A DNA stretch of 14,457 nucleotides from Polaromonas sp. (GTDB lineage Bacteria > Pseudomonadota > Gammaproteobacteria > Burkholderiales > Burkholderiaceae_C). The stretch spans positions 1 to 14,457 of the forward strand of contig JABMMH010000084.1 of the NCBI GenBank assembly GCA_013205645.1, in the 5' to 3' direction. Both the position numbers and the translations under genes were made by a program. Shown piece by piece: positions 1 through 7,699 of this stretch. The notes under the pieces are model-generated. The model saw only the letters and a list, made by a program, of their open reading frames with translations, was not told the DNA's origin and ran no database searches. Numbering within the stretch: the first letter of the stretch is position 1; the number at the start of each line of letters is the position of its first letter.

Positions 1-9
1 AATGCTCTG

Positions 10-64
10 CCCCCCGTGGGGGCCGCTGCGCCTGCGGCCCGGCTAAGCCGGTTCCGCGGCCCCT
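10..64. repeat. GC-rich intergenic palindromic unit before nuoI
   Basis: This non-coding stretch is a chain of short inverted repeats. Five C's at 11-15 face five G's at 18-22. GGGCCGC at 20-26 can pair with GCGGCCC at 34-40, or alternatively with the same heptamer at 56-62. CCGGC at 39-43 pairs with GCCGG at 47-51 around a TAA loop. CCGCGG at 54-59 is itself palindromic. All three forward frames reach a stop by base 77, so the preceding gene (presumably nuoH, not visible) ends at or before this point. Similar GC-rich units with a CCCCGTGGGG head are, from memory, dispersed in Comamonadaceae intergenic regions. The pairing is seen directly; the dispersed-repeat status is inferred because there is only one copy here. 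Confidence 0.6.
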
Positions 65-112
65 GCTGGTTTGGTGACTCAGCTCGCGCGTCTTTTGATT
101 GCAGGAATTAAT

Positions 113-607
113 ATGTCAGTCGCTTCTGTCAAAGATTTTGTCTCGAGCTTTATGCTCATCGAGCTGTTGAAGGGCATGGCCCTGACCGGCAAGTACATGT
201 TCCGCAGCAAGATCACGGTGCAGTTCCCTGAAGAAAAAACGCCGCAGAGCCCGCGTTTTCGGGGTCTGCATGCGCTGCGTCGTTATGACAACGGTGAAGA
301 GCGTTGCATCGCTTGCAAGCTCTGCGAAGCGGTTTGCCCGGCCTTGGCCATCACGATCGAGTCTGATGTGCGTGAAGACGGCAGCCGTCGCACCTCGCGC
401 TACGACATCGACCTGACCAAGTGCATTTTTTGCGGCTTCTGCGAAGAGAGCTGCCCAGTGGACTCGATTGTCGAAACCCACATCTTCGAATACCACGGCG
501 AAAAACGCGGCGACCTGTATTTCACCAAAGACATGTTGCTGGCCGTCGGTGACCGCTACGAAGCTGACATTGCCGCCAACCGTGCGGTTGATGCCAAGTA
601 CCGCTAA
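113..607 (+). CDS. nuoI: NADH-quinone oxidoreductase subunit I (NuoI), 2x[4Fe-4S] ferredoxin-like
   Basis: NuoI (164 aa) is the peripheral-arm subunit of complex I that carries clusters N6a and N6b and passes electrons towards N2 in NuoB near the quinone site. Both [4Fe-4S] motifs are intact: Cys65, Cys68, Cys71 and Cys75, then Cys104, Cys107, Cys110 and Cys114, each as CxxCxxCxxxCP. The amphipathic N-terminal segment (about residues 5-30, ending GKYMFRSKITVQFPEE) fits the helix that lies against the membrane arm. The open frame extends upstream to a TTG at 71, but that would add 14 atypical residues. The ATG at 113 has an AGGA at 103-106 and gives the usual family N-terminus MSVASVKDF. It is followed 73 bp later by nuoJ, in normal nuo order. 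Confidence 0.97.
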   Translation: MSVASVKDFVSSFMLIELLKGMALTGKYMFRSKITVQFPEEKTPQSPRFRGLHALRRYDNGEERCIACKLCEAVCPALAITIESDVREDGSRRTSRYDIDLTKCIFCGFCEESCPVDSIVETHIFEYHGEKRGDLYFTKDMLLAVGDRYEADIAANRAVDAKYR

Positions 608-680
608 GCCGCCCGCCACGCCAACCGATTCATCCTGACTTCGACCACCTTGCTGCCCGCACGAAAGAATCCACAACAAC

Positions 681-1340
681 ATGGACGCTAATACAGGTCT
701 TTTTTATGCCTTTGCCGCGGTGCTTTTATTCGCCGCCTTCAAGGTCATCACCGCCCGCAATCCGGTGCATGCTGCGCTCTATCTGGTGCTGGCCTTTTTT
801 CAGGCTTCGGCTCTGTGGATCTTGCTGAAGGCCGAGTTCTTGGCGATCACGCTGGTGCTGGTTTACGTCGGCGCGGTGATGGTGCTGTTCCTTTTTGTGG
901 TGATGATGCTGGACATCAACCTCGACGGCATGCGCAAGGGCTTTTGGAAGCATTTTCCGCTGGCGGCAGGCGTCGGTGCCTTGATCGCGCTGCAAATGGC
1001 AGCCGTCCTGATGGGTGGGTTTCGCCTCAGTGAACCTCCTAAAACTGCGTTGGCCATGGGCGAGGTGGCGGTGCAGCTGTCCAACACCAAAGAGCTAGGC
1101 AAGCTGCTCTATTCCGAGTACCTGTACCCGCTAGAAGTAGCAGCTGCGATCTTGCTGGTCGCCATGATTGCCGCGATTGCGCTGACGCTGCGCGAACGCA
1201 AAGACTCGAAGTCCATCAACCCAGCGGATCAGATCCGCGTCAAGAGCGCAGACCGTGTTCGTCTCGTGAAAATGAATCCAACCACGGCGGCACCTGAGCC
1301 TGAACCCGTTGCCGCGCCCGTCGAGGAGAAAAAAGCATGA
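681..1340 (+). CDS. nuoJ: NADH-quinone oxidoreductase subunit J (NuoJ)
   Basis: NuoJ (219 aa) is a small membrane-arm subunit that lies between the quinone-site module and the antiporter-like subunits. Five hydrophobic helices are visible at about 4-22, 29-49, 53-77, 93-113 and 148-170. The third contains the conserved run LVYVGAVMVLFLFVVMM, the helix that forms a pi-bulge near the central axis in solved complex I structures. After the last helix there is a hydrophilic tail of about 48 residues: first basic, then Ala/Pro/Glu-rich (about 200-219), longer than in the 184-residue E. coli protein. The upstream spacer 608-680 shows no strong Shine-Dalgarno site and no terminator. Its stop overlaps the nuoK start as ATGA, so the two are probably translationally coupled. 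Confidence 0.96.
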   Translation: MDANTGLFYAFAAVLLFAAFKVITARNPVHAALYLVLAFFQASALWILLKAEFLAITLVLVYVGAVMVLFLFVVMMLDINLDGMRKGFWKHFPLAAGVGALIALQMAAVLMGGFRLSEPPKTALAMGEVAVQLSNTKELGKLLYSEYLYPLEVAAAILLVAMIAAIALTLRERKDSKSINPADQIRVKSADRVRLVKMNPTTAAPEPEPVAAPVEEKKA

Positions 1341-1642
1341 TCACCCTGGGACACTTTCTTTCACTGGGTGCGATGTTGTTCGCGCTGTCAGTGATCGGCA
1401 TTTTTCTGAACCGCAAAAACCTCATCGTCTTGCTGATGGCCATCGAGCTGATGCTGCTGGCCGTCAACATGAACTTCGTGGCGTTCTCGTATTACCTGAA
1501 CGACATGGCCGGTCAGATCTTCGTTTTCTTCATCCTGACCGTGGCCGCAGCCGAGTCGGCGATTGGCTTGGCCATCTTGGTGCTCTTGTTCCGTAACAAG
1601 GCGAGCATCAATGTGGACGAACTCAATACGTTGAAGGGTTGA
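1337..1642 (+). CDS. nuoK: NADH-quinone oxidoreductase subunit K (NuoK)
   Basis: NuoK (101 aa, the usual family length) is the MrpC-like three-helix subunit of the complex I membrane arm. Helices lie at about 3-22, 29-50 and 60-84. The two buried glutamates needed for proton translocation are present: Glu37 in helix 2 (within LLMAIELMLLAVN) and Glu73 in helix 3 (within TVAAAESAIGLAI). They correspond to E. coli NuoK Glu36 and Glu72. The start codon overlaps the nuoJ stop by four bases, and GAGGAG at 1323-1328 is a strong, well-spaced ribosome binding site inside the end of nuoJ. Confidence 0.97.
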   Translation: MITLGHFLSLGAMLFALSVIGIFLNRKNLIVLLMAIELMLLAVNMNFVAFSYYLNDMAGQIFVFFILTVAAAESAIGLAILVLLFRNKASINVDELNTLKG

Positions 1643-1719
1643 GCAGGATGCTGCACGCTTTTGCTGTCCCTGTTGCGTTTTTTTCGCCGTACGTCCTTCT
1701 GAGTAAATAAGAACACAAG

Positions 1720-3747
1720 ATGAGTCAAACTCTATCCGCCTCCACCTTGTTGGCCGTGCCTTTGGCGCCGCTGGTCGGCTCCTTGCTGGCCGGCATTCTG
1801 GGCACTGCCTTGGGTGGCAATCTGATCGGTCGTCGCCTGACCCACAGCCTGACCATTCTGGGCGTGTTCGTGGCCTTTGTGTTGTCGGCCTTGACGCTCA
1901 AAAGCGTCGCCCTCGATGGCGCGCGCTTCAATGAAACGCTTTACACCTGGATGGTCGTTGGCGGCCTGAAGATGGAGATCGGCTTTTTGGTCGACGGCTT
2001 GAGCGCCATGATGATGGTGGTGGTCACCTTCGTGTCGTTGATGGTGCATATCTACACCATCGGCTACATGAAAGAAGACGCTGGCTACAACCGCTTCTTT
2101 GCCTACATCTCACTGTTCACGTTCTCGATGCTGATGCTGGTCATGAGCAACAACATGCTGCAGCTGTTCTTCGGCTGGGAAGCCGTGGGTTTGGTGTCGT
2201 ACTTGCTGATTGGTTTTTGGTTCAACAAACCGACAGCCATTTTTGCCAACATGAAGGCATTTTTGGTCAACCGCGTCGGTGACTTCGGCTTCATCCTCGG
2301 TATCGGCCTGATCGCCGCTTACGCCGGCACCCTGAATTACACCGAGGCCTTTGCCAAGACCGACGAGTTGGCGCTGTTGACACTGCCGGGCACCGGCTGG
2401 ATGTTGGTCACGGTCATCAGCATATGCCTGTTCATTGGCGCCATGGGCAAGTCGGCCCAGTTCCCATTGCACGTCTGGCTGCCAGACTCGATGGAAGGTC
2501 CAACACCGATCTCGGCACTGATTCATGCGGCGACCATGGTGACCGCCGGTATCTTCATGGTGGCGCGCATGTCACCGATTTTTGAATTGAGCGACACGGC
2601 CCTCAGCTTCATCATGATCATCGGCGCCATCACCGCACTGTTCATGGGTTTTCTGGGCATCATCCAAAACGACATCAAACGTGTGATTGCCTACTCCACG
2701 CTGTCGCAGCTGGGTTACATGACCGTCGCCTTGGGCGCTTCGGCTTATTCGGTGGCGGTGTTCCACCTCATGACGCACGCTTTCTTCAAAGCGCTGCTGT
2801 TTTTGGCGGCTGGCTCGGTCATCATGGGCGTGCACCACAACCAAGACATTCGCTGGATGGGCGGTCTGCGCAAGTACATGCCGATCACCTGGATCACCTC
2901 CTTGGTGGGTTCACTGGCACTGATCGGCACGCCGCTGTTCGCTGGTTTCTACTCCAAGGACAGCATCATTGAAGTGGTTCACGAAAGCCATCTGGCGGGG
3001 GCCACCTTTGCCTACTACGCCGTATTGGCGGGTGTGTTTGTCACGGCCTTTTATTCTTTCCGTTTGTACTTCCTGGTCTTTCATGGCAAAGAACGCTATG
3101 ACCAGAACCCGGATGCCCACCATGATGCGCATCACGACGATGGCCACCATGGCGCGCACGCTGCAGACAAACCGCACGAATCGCCTTGGGTGGTGACGTT
3201 GCCGCTGGTGCTGCTGGCGATTCCGTCAGCGCTGATCGGTTACTTCGCTATTGAGCCGATGTTGTTTGGTGACTTCTTCAAAGACTCGATTCACATCAAC
3301 CTTGAGAAGCACCCAGCGATGGAAGAGTTCGCGCAGATGTTCCACGGCCCGATGCAAATGGCCTTGCATGGCCTGCAGACCGCGCCGTTCTGGCTGGCCT
3401 TGTCTGGCGTGGTGATGGCCTATTACATGTACATGGTCAATCCGGCACTGCCGACCGCCATCAAGCGTGTGGCGCAGCCGATCTACACCTTGCTGGAAAA
3501 CAAGTACTACCTCGATTGGTTCAACGAAAACGTCTTGGCCCGCGGTGCGCGCGGTCTGGGCATGGGCTTGTGGAAGGTCGGTGACCAAGCCATCATCGAC
3601 GGCGGTGTGGTCAATGGCTCGTGGAAGCTGGTGGCTTGGTTGTCTAGCGTCATGCGACGCCTGCAGTCCGGTTTCATTTATGACTACGCGTTCGGAATGA
3701 TCATCGGTGTATTTGTGCTGATGACGTATTTCGTCTGGCTGAATTAA
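1720..3747 (+). CDS. nuoL: NADH-quinone oxidoreductase subunit L (NuoL), distal antiporter-like subunit
   Basis: NuoL (675 aa) is the terminal proton-pumping subunit of the complex I membrane arm and is related to Mrp antiporter subunits. Charged residues expected for the proton channel are present: Glu154 in FFGWEAVGL (E. coli Glu144), Lys244 in GAMGKSAQFPLHVWLPDSME (E. coli Lys229) and Lys413 in GFYSKDSIIE (E. coli Lys399). It is longer than the 613-residue E. coli protein, partly because of a loop at about 464-490 with eight histidines. The C-terminus includes the region expected to form the long lateral amphipathic helix and the final anchor helix (about 655-675, ending FVLMTYFVWLN). The 77-bp gap after nuoK has a seven-T run at 1678-1684 but no convincing terminator stem. 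The start has only a weak Shine-Dalgarno site. Confidence 0.97.
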   Translation: MSQTLSASTLLAVPLAPLVGSLLAGILGTALGGNLIGRRLTHSLTILGVFVAFVLSALTLKSVALDGARFNETLYTWMVVGGLKMEIGFLVDGLSAMMMVVVTFVSLMVHIYTIGYMKEDAGYNRFFAYISLFTFSMLMLVMSNNMLQLFFGWEAVGLVSYLLIGFWFNKPTAIFANMKAFLVNRVGDFGFILGIGLIAAYAGTLNYTEAFAKTDELALLTLPGTGWMLVTVISICLFIGAMGKSAQFPLHVWLPDSMEGPTPISALIHAATMVTAGIFMVARMSPIFELSDTALSFIMIIGAITALFMGFLGIIQNDIKRVIAYSTLSQLGYMTVALGASAYSVAVFHLMTHAFFKALLFLAAGSVIMGVHHNQDIRWMGGLRKYMPITWITSLVGSLALIGTPLFAGFYSKDSIIEVVHESHLAGATFAYYAVLAGVFVTAFYSFRLYFLVFHGKERYDQNPDAHHDAHHDDGHHGAHAADKPHESPWVVTLPLVLLAIPSALIGYFAIEPMLFGDFFKDSIHINLEKHPAMEEFAQMFHGPMQMALHGLQTAPFWLALSGVVMAYYMYMVNPALPTAIKRVAQPIYTLLENKYYLDWFNENVLARGARGLGMGLWKVGDQAIIDGGVVNGSWKLVAWLSSVMRRLQSGFIYDYAFGMIIGVFVLMTYFVWLN

Positions 3748-3773
3748 CAACAGACAAGAAAGAAGAATAAGAC

Positions 3774-5249
3774 ATGGGTTTGTTAAGCCTGGCGATTTGG
3801 ACGCCTATCTTTTTTGGGGTCGTGCTGTTGGCTCTTGGCCGTGACGACCAGGCCCGCGCAGTGCGCTGGCTGGCGCTGGTCGGGTCTGTCATCAGTTTCC
3901 TAGTCACCTTGCCGCTGTACTCGCGCTTTCAGCTCGGCACGTCGGCGATGCAGTTTGTTGAAAACCAGCCCTGGATTGAGCGTTTCAACGTCAATTACCA
4001 CCTCGGCGTGGACGGTATTTCGCTGTGGTTTGTGCTGCTCACCGCCTTCATCAACGTGGTGGTGGTCATCGCCAGCTGGGAGTCGATCACCCAGCGCGTG
4101 AACCAGTACATGGGCGCGTTCATGATCCTCAGTGGTCTGATGATCGGCGTCTTTTCTGCGCTCGACGGCTTGCTGTTCTTCGTGTTCTTTGAAGCCACGC
4201 TGATCCCGATGTACCTGATCATCGGCATCTGGGGCGGCCCGAACAAGATTTACGCGGCCTTCAAGTTCTTTTTGTACACCTTGCTCGGCTCCTTGCTGAT
4301 GCTGGTCGCGCTGGTCTTTTTGTACGTCCAGTCGGGCGGCAGTTTTGACCTGGCCACCTGGCACCAACTGCCTTTGACGGGCTCGGTGCAGACCCTGCTG
4401 TTTTTCGCCTTTTTGGCCGCTTTTGCGGTGAAGGTGCCGATGTGGCCTGTCCACACTTGGTTGCCCGACGTTCACGTCGAAGCGCCTACTGGCGGTTCGG
4501 CCGTGTTGGCAGCCGTCATGCTGAAACTGGGCGCTTACGGCTTTCTGCGCTTCTCCTTGCCGATTGCGCCCGACGCTGCGCGCGAATGGGCTTGGCTGAT
4601 CATCGCGCTGTCTTTGATCGCCGTGATTTACGTCGGTTTGGTGGCGATGGTTCAGAAAGACATGAAAAAGCTGGTGGCTTATTCGTCAATCGCGCACATG
4701 GGTTTTGTGACCCTCGGCTTCTTCATCTTCAACCCACTGGGACTGTCCGGCGGCATCGTGCAGATGGTCGCGCACGGCTTTGTGTCGGCCGCCATGTTCC
4801 TGAGCATTGGCGTGCTGTACGACCGCGTGCATTCACGTGAAATTGCCAGCTACGGCGGTGTCATCAACACCATGCCCAAGTTTTCTGCCTTTGCGCTGCT
4901 GTTTGCCATGGCCAACTGCGGCTTGCCGGGTACGGCTGGCTTCGTCGGTGAGTGGATGGTCATTTTGGGTGCTATTCAGTTCGACTTCTGGGTCGGTATG
5001 GCGGCGGCATCAGCGCTGATTTTTGGTGCGGCCTACACGCTCTGGATGTTCAAGCGGGTCTACCTCGGCCCGGTTGCCAATGACGATGTCAAAAACCTCA
5101 AAGACATCAACGGCCGCGAAATCCTCATGCTGTCCTTGCTGGCGATTGCCGTGCTGTACATGGGCATCTACCCGAAACCGTTTACCGATGTGATGGACGC
5201 CTCCGTGCTTGACTTGCTCAAGCATGTGGCTGCCAGCAAGCTGAACTAA
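3774..5249 (+). CDS. nuoM: NADH-quinone oxidoreductase subunit M (NuoM), antiporter-like subunit
   Basis: NuoM (491 aa) is the middle of the three large antiporter-like subunits of the complex I membrane arm. It keeps Glu140 in FFEATLIPMYLIIGIWGG (E. coli Glu144), Lys220 in AVKVPMWPVHTWLPDVHVEA (E. coli Lys234) and Glu393 in GFVGEWMVIL (E. coli Glu407), so both half-channels look functional. The length matches the family and the hydrophobic pattern agrees with the usual fourteen helices. The gene begins 26 bp after nuoL; the purine-rich spacer (AGAAAGAAGAATAAG) provides the ribosome binding site. It is followed 37 bp later by nuoN. Confidence 0.97.
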   Translation: MGLLSLAIWTPIFFGVVLLALGRDDQARAVRWLALVGSVISFLVTLPLYSRFQLGTSAMQFVENQPWIERFNVNYHLGVDGISLWFVLLTAFINVVVVIASWESITQRVNQYMGAFMILSGLMIGVFSALDGLLFFVFFEATLIPMYLIIGIWGGPNKIYAAFKFFLYTLLGSLLMLVALVFLYVQSGGSFDLATWHQLPLTGSVQTLLFFAFLAAFAVKVPMWPVHTWLPDVHVEAPTGGSAVLAAVMLKLGAYGFLRFSLPIAPDAAREWAWLIIALSLIAVIYVGLVAMVQKDMKKLVAYSSIAHMGFVTLGFFIFNPLGLSGGIVQMVAHGFVSAAMFLSIGVLYDRVHSREIASYGGVINTMPKFSAFALLFAMANCGLPGTAGFVGEWMVILGAIQFDFWVGMAAASALIFGAAYTLWMFKRVYLGPVANDDVKNLKDINGREILMLSLLAIAVLYMGIYPKPFTDVMDASVLDLLKHVAASKLN

Positions 5250-5286
5250 GCGCCGGTCCCGAGAACAACATTTCAAAAGAATTCCG

Positions 5287-6792
5287 ATGATTGACACCTT
5301 TAGCTGGATCACCGTTTACCCCGAAATCATCTTGCTGATCATGGCTTGCGTGATTGCGCTGGTTGACCTCGGTGTGAAGACCCCCCTGCGCGGCACGACC
5401 TACATCATGACGCTGCTGACCTTGGCTGGCGTGGCTGCGTTGCAGGCTTTTTATGCCGTACAGGGCGAGACGGTCTACGGCTTCGGCAGCATGGTCGTCA
5501 GCGATCCGATGGGCAACTGGCTGAAGTGCTTTGCCGCGATTGCCGTGATGGTCTCGCTGGTCTACGGCCGGCCTTACGTCGCTGACCGCGACATGATGTC
5601 GCGCGGCGGTGAGTACTTCACGCTGAGTCTCTTTTCGCTGCTCGGTATTTTCGTGATGATCTCGGGCCACAACTTCTTGGTCATCTACATGGGCTTGGAG
5701 CTCATGACGTTGTCCAGCTACGCGCTGGTGGCGCTTCGCCGTGATGACGCCACGTCGACCGAAGCCGCCTTGAAGTACTTCGTGCTGGGGGCGCTGGCAT
5801 CGGGCTTCTTGTTGTACGGCCTGTCAATGATGTACGGCGCGACCGGTTCACTCAATGTGCAAGAGGTGTTTCAAGCGATTGCCAGCCGTCAGGTCAAGCA
5901 CCAAGTGCTGGTCTTCGGTCTGGTCTTCATTGTTGCCGGTCTGGCGTTCAAGCTCGGTGCCGTGCCTTTTCACATGTGGTTGCCTGACGTTTACCAAGGC
6001 GCACCGACAGCCGTCACGCTGCTGATTGGCGCTGCGCCGCAGTTGGCTGCTTTTGCCATCTGCATGCGTCTGTTGGTGCAGGGCATGTTGCCGTTGGCGA
6101 TTGACTGGCAACAGATGCTGGCCGTGTTGGCGGTCGGCTCCTTGCTGATTGGCAACTTTGCGGCCATTGCCCAGACCAATCTCAAGCGAATGCTGGCTTT
6201 TTCGACCATCGCCCAAATGGGCTTCTTGCTGCTGGCCCTGCTGGCTGGCGTTGTCAACGGGCACCAGTTCAATGCTGAGTCGGCTTATGGCGCGGCCATG
6301 TTCTACGTCATCACCTACGTGCTGACCACGCTGGCGGCTTTCGGCATTATTTTGCTGCTGGCGCGTCAAGGTCACGAAGCTGAAGAAATATCTGACCTCG
6401 CTGGCTTGAACCAACGCAGTCCGCTGTTCGCTGGCGTGATGGCGTTGGCGATGTTCTCGCTGGCCGGTATCCCGCCGCTGGTTGGCTTTTACGCCAAGCT
6501 GGCGGTGCTGCAGTCCTTGATGGCCGCGCAGCAAACCAGCTACTTGGTGCTGGCGGTGTTTGCGGTGTTGGCCTCACTGGTCGGCGCGTTCTATTACCTG
6601 CGCGTCGTCAAGGTCATGTACTTTGATGCGCCGCACGCGGGCATGCCGACGGAGATCGTGGCGCGCACCGATGCACGCATTGTGTTGACGCTCAATGGTG
6701 GTTTGTTACTGGTATTGGGCATGGCGCCCGGCGGCTTAATGACCTTGTGCGGCGATGCCATTGCCTCGCTGGTCAAGACGCTGGTAAGCTGA
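5287..6792 (+). CDS. nuoN: NADH-quinone oxidoreductase subunit N (NuoN), antiporter-like subunit
   Basis: NuoN (501 aa) is the proximal antiporter-like subunit and normally the last nuo gene. Glu138 in YMGLELMTLSSYALVAL (E. coli Glu133) and Lys222 in LAFKLGAVPFHMWLPDVYQG (E. coli Lys217) are present, as is the broken-helix motif GAPTAVTLLIGAAPQLAAF that follows. The length is near the typical 480-500. The ATG at 5287 is preceded by AAAAGAA, a modest ribosome binding site. The stop lies only five bases before the next start, and no terminator follows, so transcription is expected to continue into the DUF2818 gene. Confidence 0.97.
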   Translation: MIDTFSWITVYPEIILLIMACVIALVDLGVKTPLRGTTYIMTLLTLAGVAALQAFYAVQGETVYGFGSMVVSDPMGNWLKCFAAIAVMVSLVYGRPYVADRDMMSRGGEYFTLSLFSLLGIFVMISGHNFLVIYMGLELMTLSSYALVALRRDDATSTEAALKYFVLGALASGFLLYGLSMMYGATGSLNVQEVFQAIASRQVKHQVLVFGLVFIVAGLAFKLGAVPFHMWLPDVYQGAPTAVTLLIGAAPQLAAFAICMRLLVQGMLPLAIDWQQMLAVLAVGSLLIGNFAAIAQTNLKRMLAFSTIAQMGFLLLALLAGVVNGHQFNAESAYGAAMFYVITYVLTTLAAFGIILLLARQGHEAEEISDLAGLNQRSPLFAGVMALAMFSLAGIPPLVGFYAKLAVLQSLMAAQQTSYLVLAVFAVLASLVGAFYYLRVVKVMYFDAPHAGMPTEIVARTDARIVLTLNGGLLLVLGMAPGGLMTLCGDAIASLVKTLVS

Positions 6793-6797
6793 CACGC

Positions 6798-7097
6798 ATG
6801 GGTCAAACTATTCCGGTCTGGTTGGTGGTGTTGGTGTCTTTGCTGGCGGCAAATTTGCCTTTTATGAATGCGCGTTTCATGGTGGTTTTCCGCCTGAAAG
6901 AGGCCAAGTCTTTTGGGCTTAGGCTGCTTGAGTTGGTGCTTTGGTATTTCATCGCTGGCGCTTTCGCGCTGTGGTTGGAGCACCGTGGCGGGCAAATCGC
7001 GCCGCAAGGCTGGGAGTTTTATGCCATCACCGGCACGCTCTTCATCACCTTTGCCTTCCCGGGTTTTGTCTACCGCTACCTGTTCAAACTGCGATGA
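6798..7097 (+). CDS. DUF2818 family small membrane protein
   Basis: This is a 99-residue hydrophobic protein with three predicted membrane helices at about 7-25, 43-61 and 73-93, a basic segment between helices 1 and 2, and a basic C-terminus. The start (MGQTIPVWLVVLVSLLAANLPF) and the FAFPGFVYRYL end match what I recall of the DUF2818 family, which commonly sits directly after nuoN in Betaproteobacteria. Its biochemical role is unknown; a part in complex I assembly or stability is plausible from position only. An upstream in-frame extension exists but lies inside nuoN. The ATG at 6798 follows nuoN by five bases, with GGTAAG at 6783-6788 as a possible ribosome binding site. It overlaps the NUDIX gene by ATGA. 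Confidence 0.88.
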   Translation: MGQTIPVWLVVLVSLLAANLPFMNARFMVVFRLKEAKSFGLRLLELVLWYFIAGAFALWLEHRGGQIAPQGWEFYAITGTLFITFAFPGFVYRYLFKLR

Positions 7098-7678
7098 GTT
7101 CGTCTGCTGTCGACGCGCACCTTCGAGAAATCCGCGTCGACAGTGAAGAGTTGCTGCGTGGGCATTTTCTGCATGCTTTTCGCGACACGGTTCGGCTCCC
7201 AGACGGCTCAGAGGCGACCCGCGAATATGTGATTCATCCCGGTGCCGTGATGGTGATCGCTGAGCTGCCCGACGGCCAGTGGGTGCTGGAGCGCCAGTTC
7301 CGCTACCCAGTGCAGGCTGTGATGGTCGAGTTCCCGGCTGGCAAACTCGATGCCGGCGAAGCCTCGCTAGACTGCGCACGCCGAGAGCTGCTGGAAGAAA
7401 CCGGCTACACGGCCAAGCAATGGGCGCGCGCCGGTGTCTTGCACCCGGTGATTTCTTATTCGACTGAATTCATCGACATCTGGTTTGCCCGCGACTTGAC
7501 CGCTGGACAGCGCCAGCTTGACCAAGGTGAGTTTTTGGATGTGTTCAGCGCCACGGCTGACGAGTTGCTGCAGTGGTGCCGCGACGGCCGCGTCACCGAT
7601 GCCAAGACCTTGACCGGCGCCTTGTGGCTGCAAAACGTGCGTTCAGGGGCATGGCCGCTGGACTGGGTCAGCGTTTGA
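7094..7678 (+). CDS. NUDIX hydrolase, ADP-ribose pyrophosphatase (NudF-like)
   Basis: This 194-residue protein contains a perfect Nudix box, GX5EX7REUXEEXGU, at residues 83-105: Gly83, Glu89, Arg97, Glu98, Glu101, Glu102, Gly104. These glutamates bind the catalytic divalent metals. The preceding strand (AVMVIAELPDGQWVLERQFR) and the segment VEFPAGKLDAGE match the ADP-ribose pyrophosphatase subgroup, which cleaves ADP-ribose to AMP and ribose 5-phosphate. The substrate is inferred, not shown. The open frame runs upstream into the DUF2818 gene, but the ATG at 7094 overlaps that gene's stop as ATGA and gives the usual family length. No independent ribosome binding site is seen, so translational coupling is likely. 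The products of NAD(H) breakdown link it logically to neighbouring NADH dehydrogenase. Confidence 0.92.
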   Translation: MSSSAVDAHLREIRVDSEELLRGHFLHAFRDTVRLPDGSEATREYVIHPGAVMVIAELPDGQWVLERQFRYPVQAVMVEFPAGKLDAGEASLDCARRELLEETGYTAKQWARAGVLHPVISYSTEFIDIWFARDLTAGQRQLDQGEFLDVFSATADELLQWCRDGRVTDAKTLTGALWLQNVRSGAWPLDWVSV

Positions 7679-7699
7679 TTTACGCCTCACAATCAAGCA

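Noticed and set aside
71..112. TTG-initiated N-terminal extension of nuoI
   Set aside because: It adds 14 residues not typical of NuoI, and the ATG at 113 has a better placed AGGA and the normal family N-terminus.
1643..1684. Possible terminator in the nuoK-nuoL gap (seven T's at 1678-1684)
   Set aside because: The only stems nearby are four base pairs (GCAG/CTGC at 1643-1654, ACGC/GCGT at 1655-1678 with a long loop), too weak, and it would split the nuo operon.
5848..6534. 228-residue minus-strand open frame antisense to nuoN
   Set aside because: Gln/His/Arg-rich composition typical of an antisense shadow of a membrane-protein gene; nuoN is unambiguous.
6941..7093. Upstream extension of the NUDIX frame inside the DUF2818 gene
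   Set aside because: It lies in another frame of a well-supported gene; the ATG at 7094 with ATGA overlap gives the family's usual length.
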